Position numbers and translations under genes: made by a program. DNA of 64,000 nucleotides, taken from contig DATFBM010000041.1 in NCBI GenBank assembly GCA_035253825.1, forward strand, positions 100,453 to 164,452. Reading direction: 5' to 3'. This stretch comes from JACCTH01 sp035253825 (GTDB taxonomy: Bacteria; Actinomycetota; Acidimicrobiia; Spongiisociales; ZC4RG35). Under the pieces are notes generated by a model. The model did no database searches. It was not told the origin of the DNA and was given only the letters and a program-made list of their open reading frames with translations. This document shows positions 32,822 through 40,779 of this stretch, one piece after another (the stretch's first letter is position 1; every line of letters starts with the position of its first letter).

Positions 32822-33819
32822 CAGTCGAAGAGGCGGGGGCGGAAAAGGCGGTCATGGGTGGTGATGGCATAGCGGTCGGTCATTCCGGCAACGAAATCGA
32901 TGGCGGCAGTGACCGGGTCGGCCTCGGGAACCGTGGTCGATTCCGGAACCTCGTCGGGATGATGGGAGAAGTAATCGACCAGGTTGCGGATGACGACAAT
33001 CGCCCGCTCCTTTTGGAACTCCGCCTCCGGCCGCAGATAGACCTTCTCGAACATGAAGCCGCGCAGCTTGTGCATCGTCTCCAGGGTCTCGGGACGCATC
33101 CGCACTTCACCCATCTCAATGCTGTGATCCACCACTGCCCGGATCATGTGATTGATCCACTCGCGGCTGGTGTCGCCGAAATGAGCCACCACTGGTGATG
33201 GCAAGTCGGCGAGCCCGATCAGACCGGCCCTGATCGCATCGGCAAAGTCGTGGGTGAGATAGGCGATGCGGTCGGCGAAACGACAGAGCATCCCCTCGGG
33301 AGTCGAAGGAGGTGGGTTGATCTTCCAGGAATGAGACCGGATTCCGTCGATCACCTCCCAGGACAGGTTCTGCGGTTCGAGTAGCGACAGGACCCGGACC
33401 GAGTGAGCGGAATGCAACCACTCACCTTCGACGTAGGGGGCGAGCGCCTCCTCCCCGGTATGGCCGAAGGGGGAATGGCCGACGTCGTGGCCGAGACAGA
33501 TCGCCTCGGTCAACGCCTCATTGAGCCCGAGGCTGGCGGCCATCGATCTCCCGATCTGGGTGACCTGCAAGGTGTGGGTGAGGCGGGTGACGAAGTGGTC
33601 GCCCTCGGGATTGATGAATACCTGGGTCTTGTGCTTGAGCCGGCGGAAGGCCTTGGTGTGGATGATGCGGTCGCGATCGCGCTCAAAGGCGGTGCGATAT
33701 TCGTCGGGCTCCTCCTCTTCGGCCCGGCCCTTGCTTTCGGTGGAGCGAGTGGCAGCCGGAGCCAAGGACTTCTCGGCTTCCTCGCGCCGCTCGCGGGTTC
33801 GCCGCAAGAACTCAGACAT
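32821..33819 (-). CDS. dgt: deoxyguanosinetriphosphate triphosphohydrolase-like protein
   Basis: 332-residue HD-domain dNTPase: TRLTHTLQVTQIGRSMA (H), CLGHDVGHSPFGHTGE (HD and further His), and SWKINPPPSTPEGMLCRFADRIAYLTHD (Asp). It removes triphosphate from dNTPs, balancing dNTP pools. Length fits the shorter Dgt type 2 group. Its ATG overlaps the phnE stop by 8 bp, an unusual operon partner for a phosphonate transporter. Confidence 0.9.
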   Translation of the reverse strand: MSEFLRRTRERREEAEKSLAPAATRSTESKGRAEEEEPDEYRTAFERDRDRIIHTKAFRRLKHKTQVFINPEGDHFVTRLTHTLQVTQIGRSMAASLGLNEALTEAICLGHDVGHSPFGHTGEEALAPYVEGEWLHSAHSVRVLSLLEPQNLSWEVIDGIRSHSWKINPPPSTPEGMLCRFADRIAYLTHDFADAIRAGLIGLADLPSPVVAHFGDTSREWINHMIRAVVDHSIEMGEVRMRPETLETMHKLRGFMFEKVYLRPEAEFQKERAIVVIRNLVDYFSHHPDEVPESTTVPEADPVTAAIDFVAGMTDRYAITTHDRLFRPRLFD

Positions 33820-35611
33820 AGCGCGCCCGGATGCGCGAGCTCAGCCAGTCCATCGCTGCCACGACGATGGCGATGGCAAGGATCTGCGCCGCCGCCGCCC
33901 GGTAGTCGAGAAGGTTGATGTTCTGCTGGAGCAGGAAGCCGATCCCGCCACCGCCAACGAAGCCGATGATCGTCGACATGCGGACGTTGATGTCCCAGCG
34001 ATACATGGTGAAGGAGATGTACGGCGGGATGATCTGGGGGACGACGGCGTAGACGACGTTCTGCAATCGGTTGGCACCGGTTGCCCTCACCGCCTCCAAG
34101 GGTCCGGCGCTGATCGATTCCACCTGCTCGGAGTAGAGCTTGGCCAGAGCGGCGATGGTGTGGAGGGCGAGGGCGAGGGCGCCGGCGAAGGGACCGATGC
34201 CGACCCAGACGACGAATACGATCGCCATGATCAGCGGTTCGATCGCCCGCAGGACGTTGAAGACGGTGCGGGTGATGTAGTAGATGCCAAGCCCGAGCCG
34301 CACGGTTGGCCGCCCGCGGACCCGAAAGGCCACCCAGAGCCCGGCGAGGGCTCCGACGATCAGGGGAATCCAGAGGGTTCGGTTGAGGTCGCTCCACTCG
34401 TAGAACCAGGCGATGGCGCGGGCGATCAGGATGGCCCACAGCGCACCCGCCACCATTGCCAGCGGGATGGCAAGGGCGTTGAGGGCATCATCGGAGAGCC
34501 GCTTGCGGAGCCCATGTCCGAAGCGGTTCAAGACCATGACCAACACCCCACCTCCGAATATGGCCGAGGCCACCACCAGCCCGAAGGAGACCAACTCACC
34601 GGCGGTGCCAAGAAAGGCACCGAGAAATCGGAAAACGCCCAAGCGGGGCTCGAGCCACGTTCCCAATTGCTGAAGGAGGCTCGCAGCCAGATAGAGACCG
34701 AGCATCACCAGCAGGAAGACGAGGACCAAAAGCACTGCCCGTTGGGTTCGCTGGGCGGGCGACGGCCTCTCAGTCTCCTCGGCCGGAATCGCTCGCCGCA
34801 GGATGAATCCACCGGCCAGCAGCGTCACCAGCAGACCTGCGAGCCCTAGCCAAGGTTCATCGCCGATCGCTCGGGCTACCCGTTGGGCCAAGTTGGCGGC
34901 GACGACGCCCCCGGCCACCCCCAAGGGAAGGGCGATCAGGCTGAGGGCGACATTGGTCACCGTGCTCTGGATGTCCTCCATCAGGTTTCGAGCCGCCAGG
35001 AACGAGAGCGGCACCGCCAGCAGGGTGGCGAACGTGGTGGCGATCAATGCCAGGAAAACGGTCTCGATGATCTTGTCGAGCGTGTCGCGGGCGGTCTGGG
35101 TCCACCGAGGGCTGCCGACCGCCTCGGTGCTCACCACCCTGATGGTCTGGGCTGCCGCAGACGGCCGGTTGGGAAGCCGGACTTCGGTGCTGAATTCACC
35201 CGCTCCATCGGTTCGGACCCCGGCCAGGCGTAATTCCACCTGGGACTCGGGCACCAGAAAGACTCTCACCTCGGTGGTGGGGGCGAAGCCGTTTCCACTG
35301 ACCTCGATGGTGGACCGGGGGTCGGCACAAGGTGGGTTCAGGACGACCCGGGCTCCACCTTCGACCTCTTGATCGCCCTCGACGCACGGGATCTGAATCG
35401 GAACGTCGGTGTTGGTGACCTCGAGATCCTGCTCCAGGATCTCGGGGCGGGCGAGGGCGCGGAGGATGCGAACCAAACCCACCCGTCTGGTGTCGTCGCG
35501 GATCTGATCGAGGTTGACCTCGGTGACCCAGAAGCCGTAGGCGTAGATGACGAGACCGAGGATGACGGCGGGCCAGACCCACGGTGGACGTTTGTTGCCC
35601 GGATTAGCCAA
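33812..35611 (-). CDS. phnE: PhnE-type phosphonate/phosphite ABC permease with two large insertions
   Basis: 599 residues, about twice a normal PhnE (260-290). TM1 (about 15-33) is followed by a ~110-residue external segment with an Ig-like pattern (STIEVSGNGFAP ... TDGAGEFSTEVRLPN). The permease core resumes at ETVFLALIATTFATLLAVPLSFLAARNL, is interrupted by ~230 residues with about six extra helices, and continues with YYITRTVFNVLRAIEPL, FVVWVGIGPFAGALALALHT and the EAA loop GPLEAVRATGA. TTG at 35611 has AGGAGG 9 nt upstream and overlaps phnC. No stop or frameshift interrupts it. Confidence 0.85.
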   Translation of the reverse strand: MANPGNKRPPWVWPAVILGLVIYAYGFWVTEVNLDQIRDDTRRVGLVRILRALARPEILEQDLEVTNTDVPIQIPCVEGDQEVEGGARVVLNPPCADPRSTIEVSGNGFAPTTEVRVFLVPESQVELRLAGVRTDGAGEFSTEVRLPNRPSAAAQTIRVVSTEAVGSPRWTQTARDTLDKIIETVFLALIATTFATLLAVPLSFLAARNLMEDIQSTVTNVALSLIALPLGVAGGVVAANLAQRVARAIGDEPWLGLAGLLVTLLAGGFILRRAIPAEETERPSPAQRTQRAVLLVLVFLLVMLGLYLAASLLQQLGTWLEPRLGVFRFLGAFLGTAGELVSFGLVVASAIFGGGVLVMVLNRFGHGLRKRLSDDALNALAIPLAMVAGALWAILIARAIAWFYEWSDLNRTLWIPLIVGALAGLWVAFRVRGRPTVRLGLGIYYITRTVFNVLRAIEPLIMAIVFVVWVGIGPFAGALALALHTIAALAKLYSEQVESISAGPLEAVRATGANRLQNVVYAVVPQIIPPYISFTMYRWDINVRMSTIIGFVGGGGIGFLLQQNINLLDYRAAAAQILAIAIVVAAMDWLSSRIRARYV

Positions 35612-36356
35612 CCCGCTCCGCCTCCTGCCCGTAAATGGCCTTGAAACGATCGTCGTCAATCGCCTTGGGCTCGCCGTCGAAGACCAGCTCTCCCCGATTG
35701 AGGGCGATGGCGCGGTCGGCGTAGCGGTGAACCAGGTCGAGGAAGTGGAGGCTGCAAAGAACCGTGACTCCCTCGTCGGTGTTGATGCGCTCGAGGTATT
35801 GCATGATGGAATGAGCCAGGACCGGGTCCAGGCTGGCCACCGGTTCGTCGGCCAAGATCATCTCCGGGTCTTGCATCATCGCCCGGGCGATACCGACCCT
35901 CTGTTGTTGTCCGCCAGATAACTCATCGGCCCGCGCTTTTGCCTTCTCGCCCAGCCCCACCCGTTCGAGCTGGGCTACTGCCTTGGCCACATCCTCCTTC
36001 GGAAAGCGGTTGAGGATCGATAGGGCCGGATTGACGTAACCCAAACGCCCGGCGAGGACGTTGGTGATGACCGTGGAGCGATGGACCAGGTTGAAGTGCT
36101 GGAAAACCATTCCGATCCGGCGGCGCACCTGACGCAGATCCTCCTGGGGGGCGGCAGTGACATCCTCCTCGTTCCAGAAGATCTTTCCTGAGGTCGGCTC
36201 GACCAGTCGGTTGATGCAACGCAGCAGGGTCGACTTTCCCGAGCCGGAGAGGCCGATGACCGCCAGGAACTGCCCGTCTGGGACTTCGAAGGAAACGTCT
36301 TTGAGGGCGACGGTCCCGTCGTCGTAGATCTTGGTGAGGTTCTCGACTCGCAGCAT
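35604..36356 (-). CDS. phnC: phosphonate/phosphite ABC transporter ATP-binding protein
   Basis: 250-residue ABC ATPase: Walker A GLSGSGKSTLLR (about 35), Q loop VFQHFNLVHRSTVITNVLAGRLG, which is typical of PhnC, signature LSGGQQQRVGIARAM, Walker B MILADEPVASLDP. Drives import with phnE; phnD lies upstream. No C-P lyase genes are in the window, so the imported compound may be phosphite, phosphonate or phosphate. Confidence 0.92.
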   Translation of the reverse strand: MLRVENLTKIYDDGTVALKDVSFEVPDGQFLAVIGLSGSGKSTLLRCINRLVEPTSGKIFWNEEDVTAAPQEDLRQVRRRIGMVFQHFNLVHRSTVITNVLAGRLGYVNPALSILNRFPKEDVAKAVAQLERVGLGEKAKARADELSGGQQQRVGIARAMMQDPEMILADEPVASLDPVLAHSIMQYLERINTDEGVTVLCSLHFLDLVHRYADRAIALNRGELVFDGEPKAIDDDRFKAIYGQEAERVG

Positions 36357-36375
36357 CAGTGATCGCCCAGATGAA

Positions 36376-36416
36376 TGTGAGGATTTACGCGGCCTGGGGC
36401 CGCGTAAATCCTCACA
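36376..36416. repeat. 19-bp-armed palindrome, copy 2
   Basis: Same arms as 23776-23816 (TGTGAGGATTTACGCGGCC and complement), loop TGG instead of CGA. It lies between phnD and phnC on a minus-strand operon, where it could attenuate transcription so that the binding protein is made in excess over the transporter. Confidence 0.9.
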
Positions 36417-36431
36417 GATTCGATGACCGGC

Positions 36432-37526
36432 TTAGAGGCTGTCGAGGTCGATACCGACCAGGTCGACGATCGTTCGCAGGCCGTCGTACTCCGCGTCTTC
36501 GGCCGGATTGATACCGGTCCAGCCATAGAAGTCCTGGTTGCCGATCGACTCCTCCCACTCCGGCGTCTCCGCGAAGGCCACCAAGGCGTCCTCGATCTGG
36601 GTCCGCAGGTCGGAAGGGAACTCCGGTCCGAACGAGAGAGTGTCGTTGGGGATGCCCTGAGTGATCGACAGGATCCTTACCTGTTGCACGATGTCGGGAG
36701 CTTCGTCCCGAGCACTCGCCCGGGCATCGAGGACCCGGTAGTCGCCGCACCAGAGCTCGTCATCGGCGGTGACGGCGCAGTCGGGGACCAGCTCATCGGG
36801 AATGTCCGGCGGATCACCCTCAGCCCACTCGCCCTCGGGCAAGAGCGGCGGCGAATAGAAGGTGGTGGCGAAGTCAGCATCGCCGCGATAGACGGCGAGG
36901 GCAGCTTGGGGGTGTCCACCGGCTTCGACGGTCGCTCCCGGCTCGACACCCGCCTCTTGCAGCTCGAGCAAGGGGACCATGTAGCCCGAAGTCGAGCCCG
37001 GGTCCGGATAAGCCCAGCTGCGTCCGGCGAGATCATCGATCGATGCGATCTCCGAATCACGGGGAACGAGGAACTGCGCCCAATAGACGTCATAACCAAA
37101 GCGCACGGCCTTGAAGCCGACGTCGACACCGCAGAGATTGGCGGCCAGCACGTAGCCGAGCCCGGGGATGAATCCCATGGTCCGATCGGGTGCCGCGCAC
37201 ATCTCCTCGATGGTGGCGGCATAAGAGGTAGGTACCGATACCTCAAAGGTGAGGCCGGTCGCTTCTTCCAATGCGTTCTTCATTACCTCGCCGCCGCTGA
37301 CAATCACTTCGGCCTCGACGGAGGGCACGAAGAGAACCTGAATCGGATTCTCGGGAGTGCCCAACCCGCTCGCTGCTGCGGTGGTGGACGCGGCAGCGGT
37401 TGTAGTGACCTCGGCCATCGTCGTGGGAGTGGTGGCCTCGACCTCGGCTGTAGTGGCGCTTGTTCCCCCGCCACAGGCGCCCAGTACCAGGGCGAGCAAG
37501 GTCAGGATCACCAGTTTCTTTTGCAC
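36432..37526 (-). CDS. phnD: phosphate/phosphite/phosphonate-binding lipoprotein
   Basis: 364-residue substrate-binding protein. Signal peptide with lipobox LGAC (Cys18), Thr/Ala-rich linker, then the PhnD-like fold: QVLFVPSVEAEVIVSGGEVMKNALEEATG-like N-lobe (about 62-90), YVLAANLCGVDVGFKAVRFG, WAYPDPGSTSGYMVPLLELQEAG, VRILSITQGIPNDTLSFGPEFP. GTG start with AAGGAG upstream. First gene of phnD-phnC-phnE. Confidence 0.92.
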   Translation of the reverse strand: MQKKLVILTLLALVLGACGGGTSATTAEVEATTPTTMAEVTTTAAASTTAAASGLGTPENPIQVLFVPSVEAEVIVSGGEVMKNALEEATGLTFEVSVPTSYAATIEEMCAAPDRTMGFIPGLGYVLAANLCGVDVGFKAVRFGYDVYWAQFLVPRDSEIASIDDLAGRSWAYPDPGSTSGYMVPLLELQEAGVEPGATVEAGGHPQAALAVYRGDADFATTFYSPPLLPEGEWAEGDPPDIPDELVPDCAVTADDELWCGDYRVLDARASARDEAPDIVQQVRILSITQGIPNDTLSFGPEFPSDLRTQIEDALVAFAETPEWEESIGNQDFYGWTGINPAEDAEYDGLRTIVDLVGIDLDSL

Positions 37527-37583
37527 TTATGTGACTCCTTGTGGTTGTTCGGGCGGATCACCCCGCCCCGGCCAACATAATCG

Positions 37584-38147
37584 CTACCGGCGGGGCGACG
37601 GGCCGGATCTACCCACCAGGTCCAGATAGTCGGCCCACGATTCGACGTCGACCGCGCCCGCCACGGGCTCGTTCCAGGGCCGCACGAAACGGCAGACCAT
37701 CCGCTCCGGCCGGCGGGCCACCAACTCCTTCAAAACATGAGGGCCATCGTCGAGATAGATGTCGCAATCGACGGTCCATTTCTGCTCGAGGATGTGAACC
37801 TCGCGGGTTGGAATCTGGTGTTGGGCAATCCAGGCGAAGGTGTCATGGATCGCCCACCCGGGCTTGGTGGTGATGATCACCACCTGGTGGCGGGACTTGA
37901 TCAGCTGCCAGAGCGAGGGGACCGCATCGGGATAGGGTTCGAGGTGGCGGAAGAGCGAGTGGCCATCGTGATCGCGAGCCCATTTCCAAAAGGCTCGCAT
38001 GTCCTCGAAGTGGGTCAGGGAGGGGATGGCATCCCAGCCCTTGACCGCATCGGAGGGGAGATCGGCCCCGTACTGGGTGTTGTAACGGCTGATCCAGCCG
38101 GCGTTGAAATCGGCCACCACCCCGTCGAGGTCGATCCCAAGTCGCAC
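37584..38147 (-). CDS. 5'(3')-deoxyribonucleotidase-like HAD hydrolase
   Basis: 187 residues. Begins MRLGIDLDGVVADFNAGW, the HAD DxD motif (Asp6, Asp8) in the variant of cytosolic 5'(3')-deoxyribonucleotidases; motif II VVIITTKPGW and motif III in CDIYLDDGPHVLKEL. It probably dephosphorylates deoxynucleoside monophosphates. GTG at 38147 follows TAGTCT by 6 nt, with no Shine-Dalgarno. The upstream intergenic region is the second heptamer repeat locus. Confidence 0.78.
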   Translation of the reverse strand: MRLGIDLDGVVADFNAGWISRYNTQYGADLPSDAVKGWDAIPSLTHFEDMRAFWKWARDHDGHSLFRHLEPYPDAVPSLWQLIKSRHQVVIITTKPGWAIHDTFAWIAQHQIPTREVHILEQKWTVDCDIYLDDGPHVLKELVARRPERMVCRFVRPWNEPVAGAVDVESWADYLDLVGRSGPSPRR

Positions 38148-38153
38148 CTAGTG

Positions 38154-38159
38154 AGACTA
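38154..38159 (-). promoter_or_regulatory. -10-like box of deoxyribonucleotidase gene
   Basis: TAGTCT ending 6 nt before the GTG at 38147; lies next to the heptamer array. Confidence 0.4.
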
Positions 38160-38165
38160 GGGAGA

Positions 38166-38267
38166 AGACAAAAGATGGAAGATGGAAGACGAAAGATGGA
38201 AGATTGAGCGAATACTTAGGACAACAGGTCTGGTCTTTTGTCTCTGGTCTTTTGTCTTTTGTCTTAT
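38166..38267. repeat. inverted pair of AGACNNN/GTCTNNN heptamer arrays
   Basis: Left array 38166-38207: six units (AGACAAA, AGATGGA twice, AGACGAA, AGATGGA, AGATTGA). A 25-nt spacer. Right array 38233-38267: five units in the opposite sense (GTCTTTT, GTCTCTG, GTCTTTT twice, GTCTTAT). The outermost ends are complementary over about 10 bp. The right end includes the stop of the ABC-2 permease (38264-38266). Confidence 0.85.
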
Positions 38268-39865
38268 TGCACTTGCACCCAGGCGACGACCTCGGGCACA
38301 CGTCGTCGGAGGAGGATCCCGGCCACCCAGAGGGCGAGGAAATAGACCCCGACTCCGTAGACGAAGCAGAAGGCGGTGACGAGGACCGGATCGAGCACCT
38401 GACCGAAGGCGACGGCGAGAACCACGGCCACCGAGGGAGGCACGAGCAGGAGCCCGATCATCAGGAACGATCCCATCTGTGCCACCAATGCCAGAAGCCC
38501 CTGCTCGGTGGCCTGGGCAAAGACGTCGGTGCCCTCCCGGGGGAGGCGAAGCGGGGCAATCACCGACACGATGTTTCCCACCGCCAGCTGGCAGCCGATG
38601 GCCGACGCCGCCAGGGCTGGAACCATCAATAGCGCGTCCCACGCACCGCTGAAGGTGGCGAGTAAGGCCGACATGAAAATCGTCTCCACCACCAGGCCAA
38701 GGCCGATGGCCAGGTTCTTGCCATGCAAGAGATGCCGGGGCTTGATGGGAAGGACGAATAGATAGCTCGAGGCATTGCGCTCCCATCCGAACTGATTGAG
38801 CGCGATCGGTAAGCCGACGAAGAGCACCATGGCCGGGGCAAGAAGTGGCAGCCAACTCGAGCGGCGGAAGATCGCCATCGAGTCAGTCCCGACGACCAGT
38901 ACCGCTACCGCCAGACCAACGAAGATCACGGTCCCGGTCCATACCAGCCGTTGGCGGGGATCGCGCACGAAGAACCGCAACTCCTTTCGCGCCAGAACCC
39001 GACGCTTGCCCCAGGCACCTCGCTCGGCGAGTCCGCGGCGATGACGAGCCCGATCCGGCCGGGGGCTGTGGTCGGGAGTGACCAGCATCCAGCCCAGGAG
39101 GCGATCCCAGGCGTACGCCATCAGCGCCAGCCAAGAAAGAGCCACCGTGAGCATCAGGACTGCACCGCCCCAGTCACCGGCGGCGGCCTCGGTGGCTATC
39201 GATTGCGCTGCCACCGGTGGGATCAAGGCCGCGATTCCCGAGATGCGGTTGGCGGCCAGCGCCCCCGCCATCCCGGAGGTGGCGATCTGGGAGGCAACAG
39301 TTTGATAGGCGGCGAAGGTGAAGAGCCCGATTCCGATCACGACCATGACGGCGACATCGCGCCCACGACGCGATCGGAGGATGGAGGAGACCAGGCTGGT
39401 GAAAAGGTGGGCGCCGACCGCCATCTGCGCCAACAACACCACGCCGGCCACAATCGCAGCCAGGCGGGCCCAGCCAGAGAACACCGCAACGTTGACCGTC
39501 GCCACGGTGGCCGGGACCAGGATGCTGGGCGAGATCAGGGAGGCGAAGACCAACCCCACCAGGAGCCTGGGCCGCGTGATCGGGAACACGGCCAAGCGGG
39601 CGGGATCGAGGGTCTCGTCCAAGGGGAAGATCACGACCGGAAGCGTCACCCATCCAATGAAGAAGGCCAGAGCTCCCCACAGGGCCAACTCGGATGCAAG
39701 CGACGCTTCGAGCCGGCCGAACTCAGTCGAATACGAGCTGGCAACTTTCCAGGCCAGCCATCCCATCAGAGCCAGGATTAAGGGAAACCCGATTCGTCTC
39801 TGCCGGTCCCGGCGGAGTCCGTTCCAGGTGAGGCGGGCCTTTAGCCAGCCGAACTGCGCAACCAC
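38264..39865 (-). CDS. ABC-2 type transporter permease
   Basis: 533-residue membrane protein with about twelve helices. Start region WLKARLTWNGLRRDRQRRIGF is characteristic of large ABC-2 permeases paired with a single ATPase. Partner is the overlapping upstream ATPase gene (25-bp overlap). Substrate unknown; export of lipid, peptide or drug are all possible. Its stop lies in the heptamer repeat. Confidence 0.83.
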   Translation of the reverse strand: MVAQFGWLKARLTWNGLRRDRQRRIGFPLILALMGWLAWKVASSYSTEFGRLEASLASELALWGALAFFIGWVTLPVVIFPLDETLDPARLAVFPITRPRLLVGLVFASLISPSILVPATVATVNVAVFSGWARLAAIVAGVVLLAQMAVGAHLFTSLVSSILRSRRGRDVAVMVVIGIGLFTFAAYQTVASQIATSGMAGALAANRISGIAALIPPVAAQSIATEAAAGDWGGAVLMLTVALSWLALMAYAWDRLLGWMLVTPDHSPRPDRARHRRGLAERGAWGKRRVLARKELRFFVRDPRQRLVWTGTVIFVGLAVAVLVVGTDSMAIFRRSSWLPLLAPAMVLFVGLPIALNQFGWERNASSYLFVLPIKPRHLLHGKNLAIGLGLVVETIFMSALLATFSGAWDALLMVPALAASAIGCQLAVGNIVSVIAPLRLPREGTDVFAQATEQGLLALVAQMGSFLMIGLLLVPPSVAVVLAVAFGQVLDPVLVTAFCFVYGVGVYFLALWVAGILLRRRVPEVVAWVQVQ

Positions 39866-40659
39866 TCGAGACCCTCGGTCGAAGTCCCACCGCCGACGGC
39901 GAGGATGAATGCGTCCTCTACCGAGTCGACCGCCATACGCTCACAAAGCCCGGCCGGGGTGTCTTCGATCAAGAGCCTCCCCTTCTGCATGATGCCGATG
40001 CGGGTGCATAGCCTTTCGACAAGGTACATCTCATGAGAAGAGAAGACGATCGTCGCGCCCTGGGTCGTGTAGCGCCTGAGCAGGTCCTGGATTAGCCGGG
40101 CCGAAACCGGATCAACCCCCTCGAAGGGCTCGTCGAGGAAAAGTACGGGAGGACGATGGATGATGGCGGCAGCGAGGGCAACCTTTTTTCGCATGCCGCG
40201 GGAGTAATCGCCCACCAGCTTCCCGGCCGCTTCCGAGAGATCTAGCAAACCGAGCAACTCCTGGCGCCGGCTCACGGTTTCCTCGCGCCCGAGCCCGTGC
40301 ATGGCAGCCGTGAAGTCGAGCAACTCGGCTCCGGTCAATCGCTCGTAAAGGTTGAACTCCTCTGGCAAGACCCCGATTCGCTTCTTCACTTCGAGGGGTT
40401 GGCGCCACGTGTCGAATTCACCGATTCCGGCAGTGCCTGCATTCGGTCGCAAAAGACCCACGATCATCTTGATGGTCGTGGTCTTGCCGGCGCCGTTCTG
40501 GCCGAGCAATCCATAGAACTCGCCAGGTTGGATGGCGAGATCGACCTGGTCGACCGCGGTCTCCTTCCCGAAGCGGCGCACCAGCCCCTGGGACCAGACC
40601 GCGGGAGCCTTCCTGGCGGCGGCCTCGGTGGGGACGGCATTGGATAAGGAGGCAGTCAT
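39841..40659 (-). CDS. ABC transporter ATP-binding protein
   Basis: 272-residue ATPase: Walker A GQNGAGKTTTIKMI, Q loop VLPEEFNLYERLTG, signature YSRGMRKKVALAAAI (SRG in place of SGG), Walker B VLFLDEPFEGVDP, H loop SSHEMYLVERL. ATG at 40659 begins MTASLSN; the longer frame to 40896 would run through the dnaX start region on the other strand. Forms an exporter with the downstream permease. Confidence 0.9.
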   Translation of the reverse strand: MTASLSNAVPTEAAARKAPAVWSQGLVRRFGKETAVDQVDLAIQPGEFYGLLGQNGAGKTTTIKMIVGLLRPNAGTAGIGEFDTWRQPLEVKKRIGVLPEEFNLYERLTGAELLDFTAAMHGLGREETVSRRQELLGLLDLSEAAGKLVGDYSRGMRKKVALAAAIIHRPPVLFLDEPFEGVDPVSARLIQDLLRRYTTQGATIVFSSHEMYLVERLCTRIGIMQKGRLLIEDTPAGLCERMAVDSVEDAFILAVGGGTSTEGLEWLRSSAG

Positions 40660-40766
40660 CAGGGACACCCAGGTGTATCGGCGATTGCTTTCCGAAACGT
40701 TAGATCTCGAAGGGATCAAAGGATTTGGACACCTTCTAGCCAGTGCCGTTCGTCCCCTTGATGCCG

Positions 40767-40772
40767 TACGCT
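40767..40772 (+). promoter_or_regulatory. -10-like box of dnaX
   Basis: TACGCT ending 7 nt before the ATG at 40780; no Shine-Dalgarno, suggesting leaderless transcription. Confidence 0.45.
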
Positions 40773-40779
40773 TGCCGGG

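Noticed and set aside
38166..38267. CRISPR-like array
   Set aside because: Unit is 7 nt with no spacers and no cas genes nearby.
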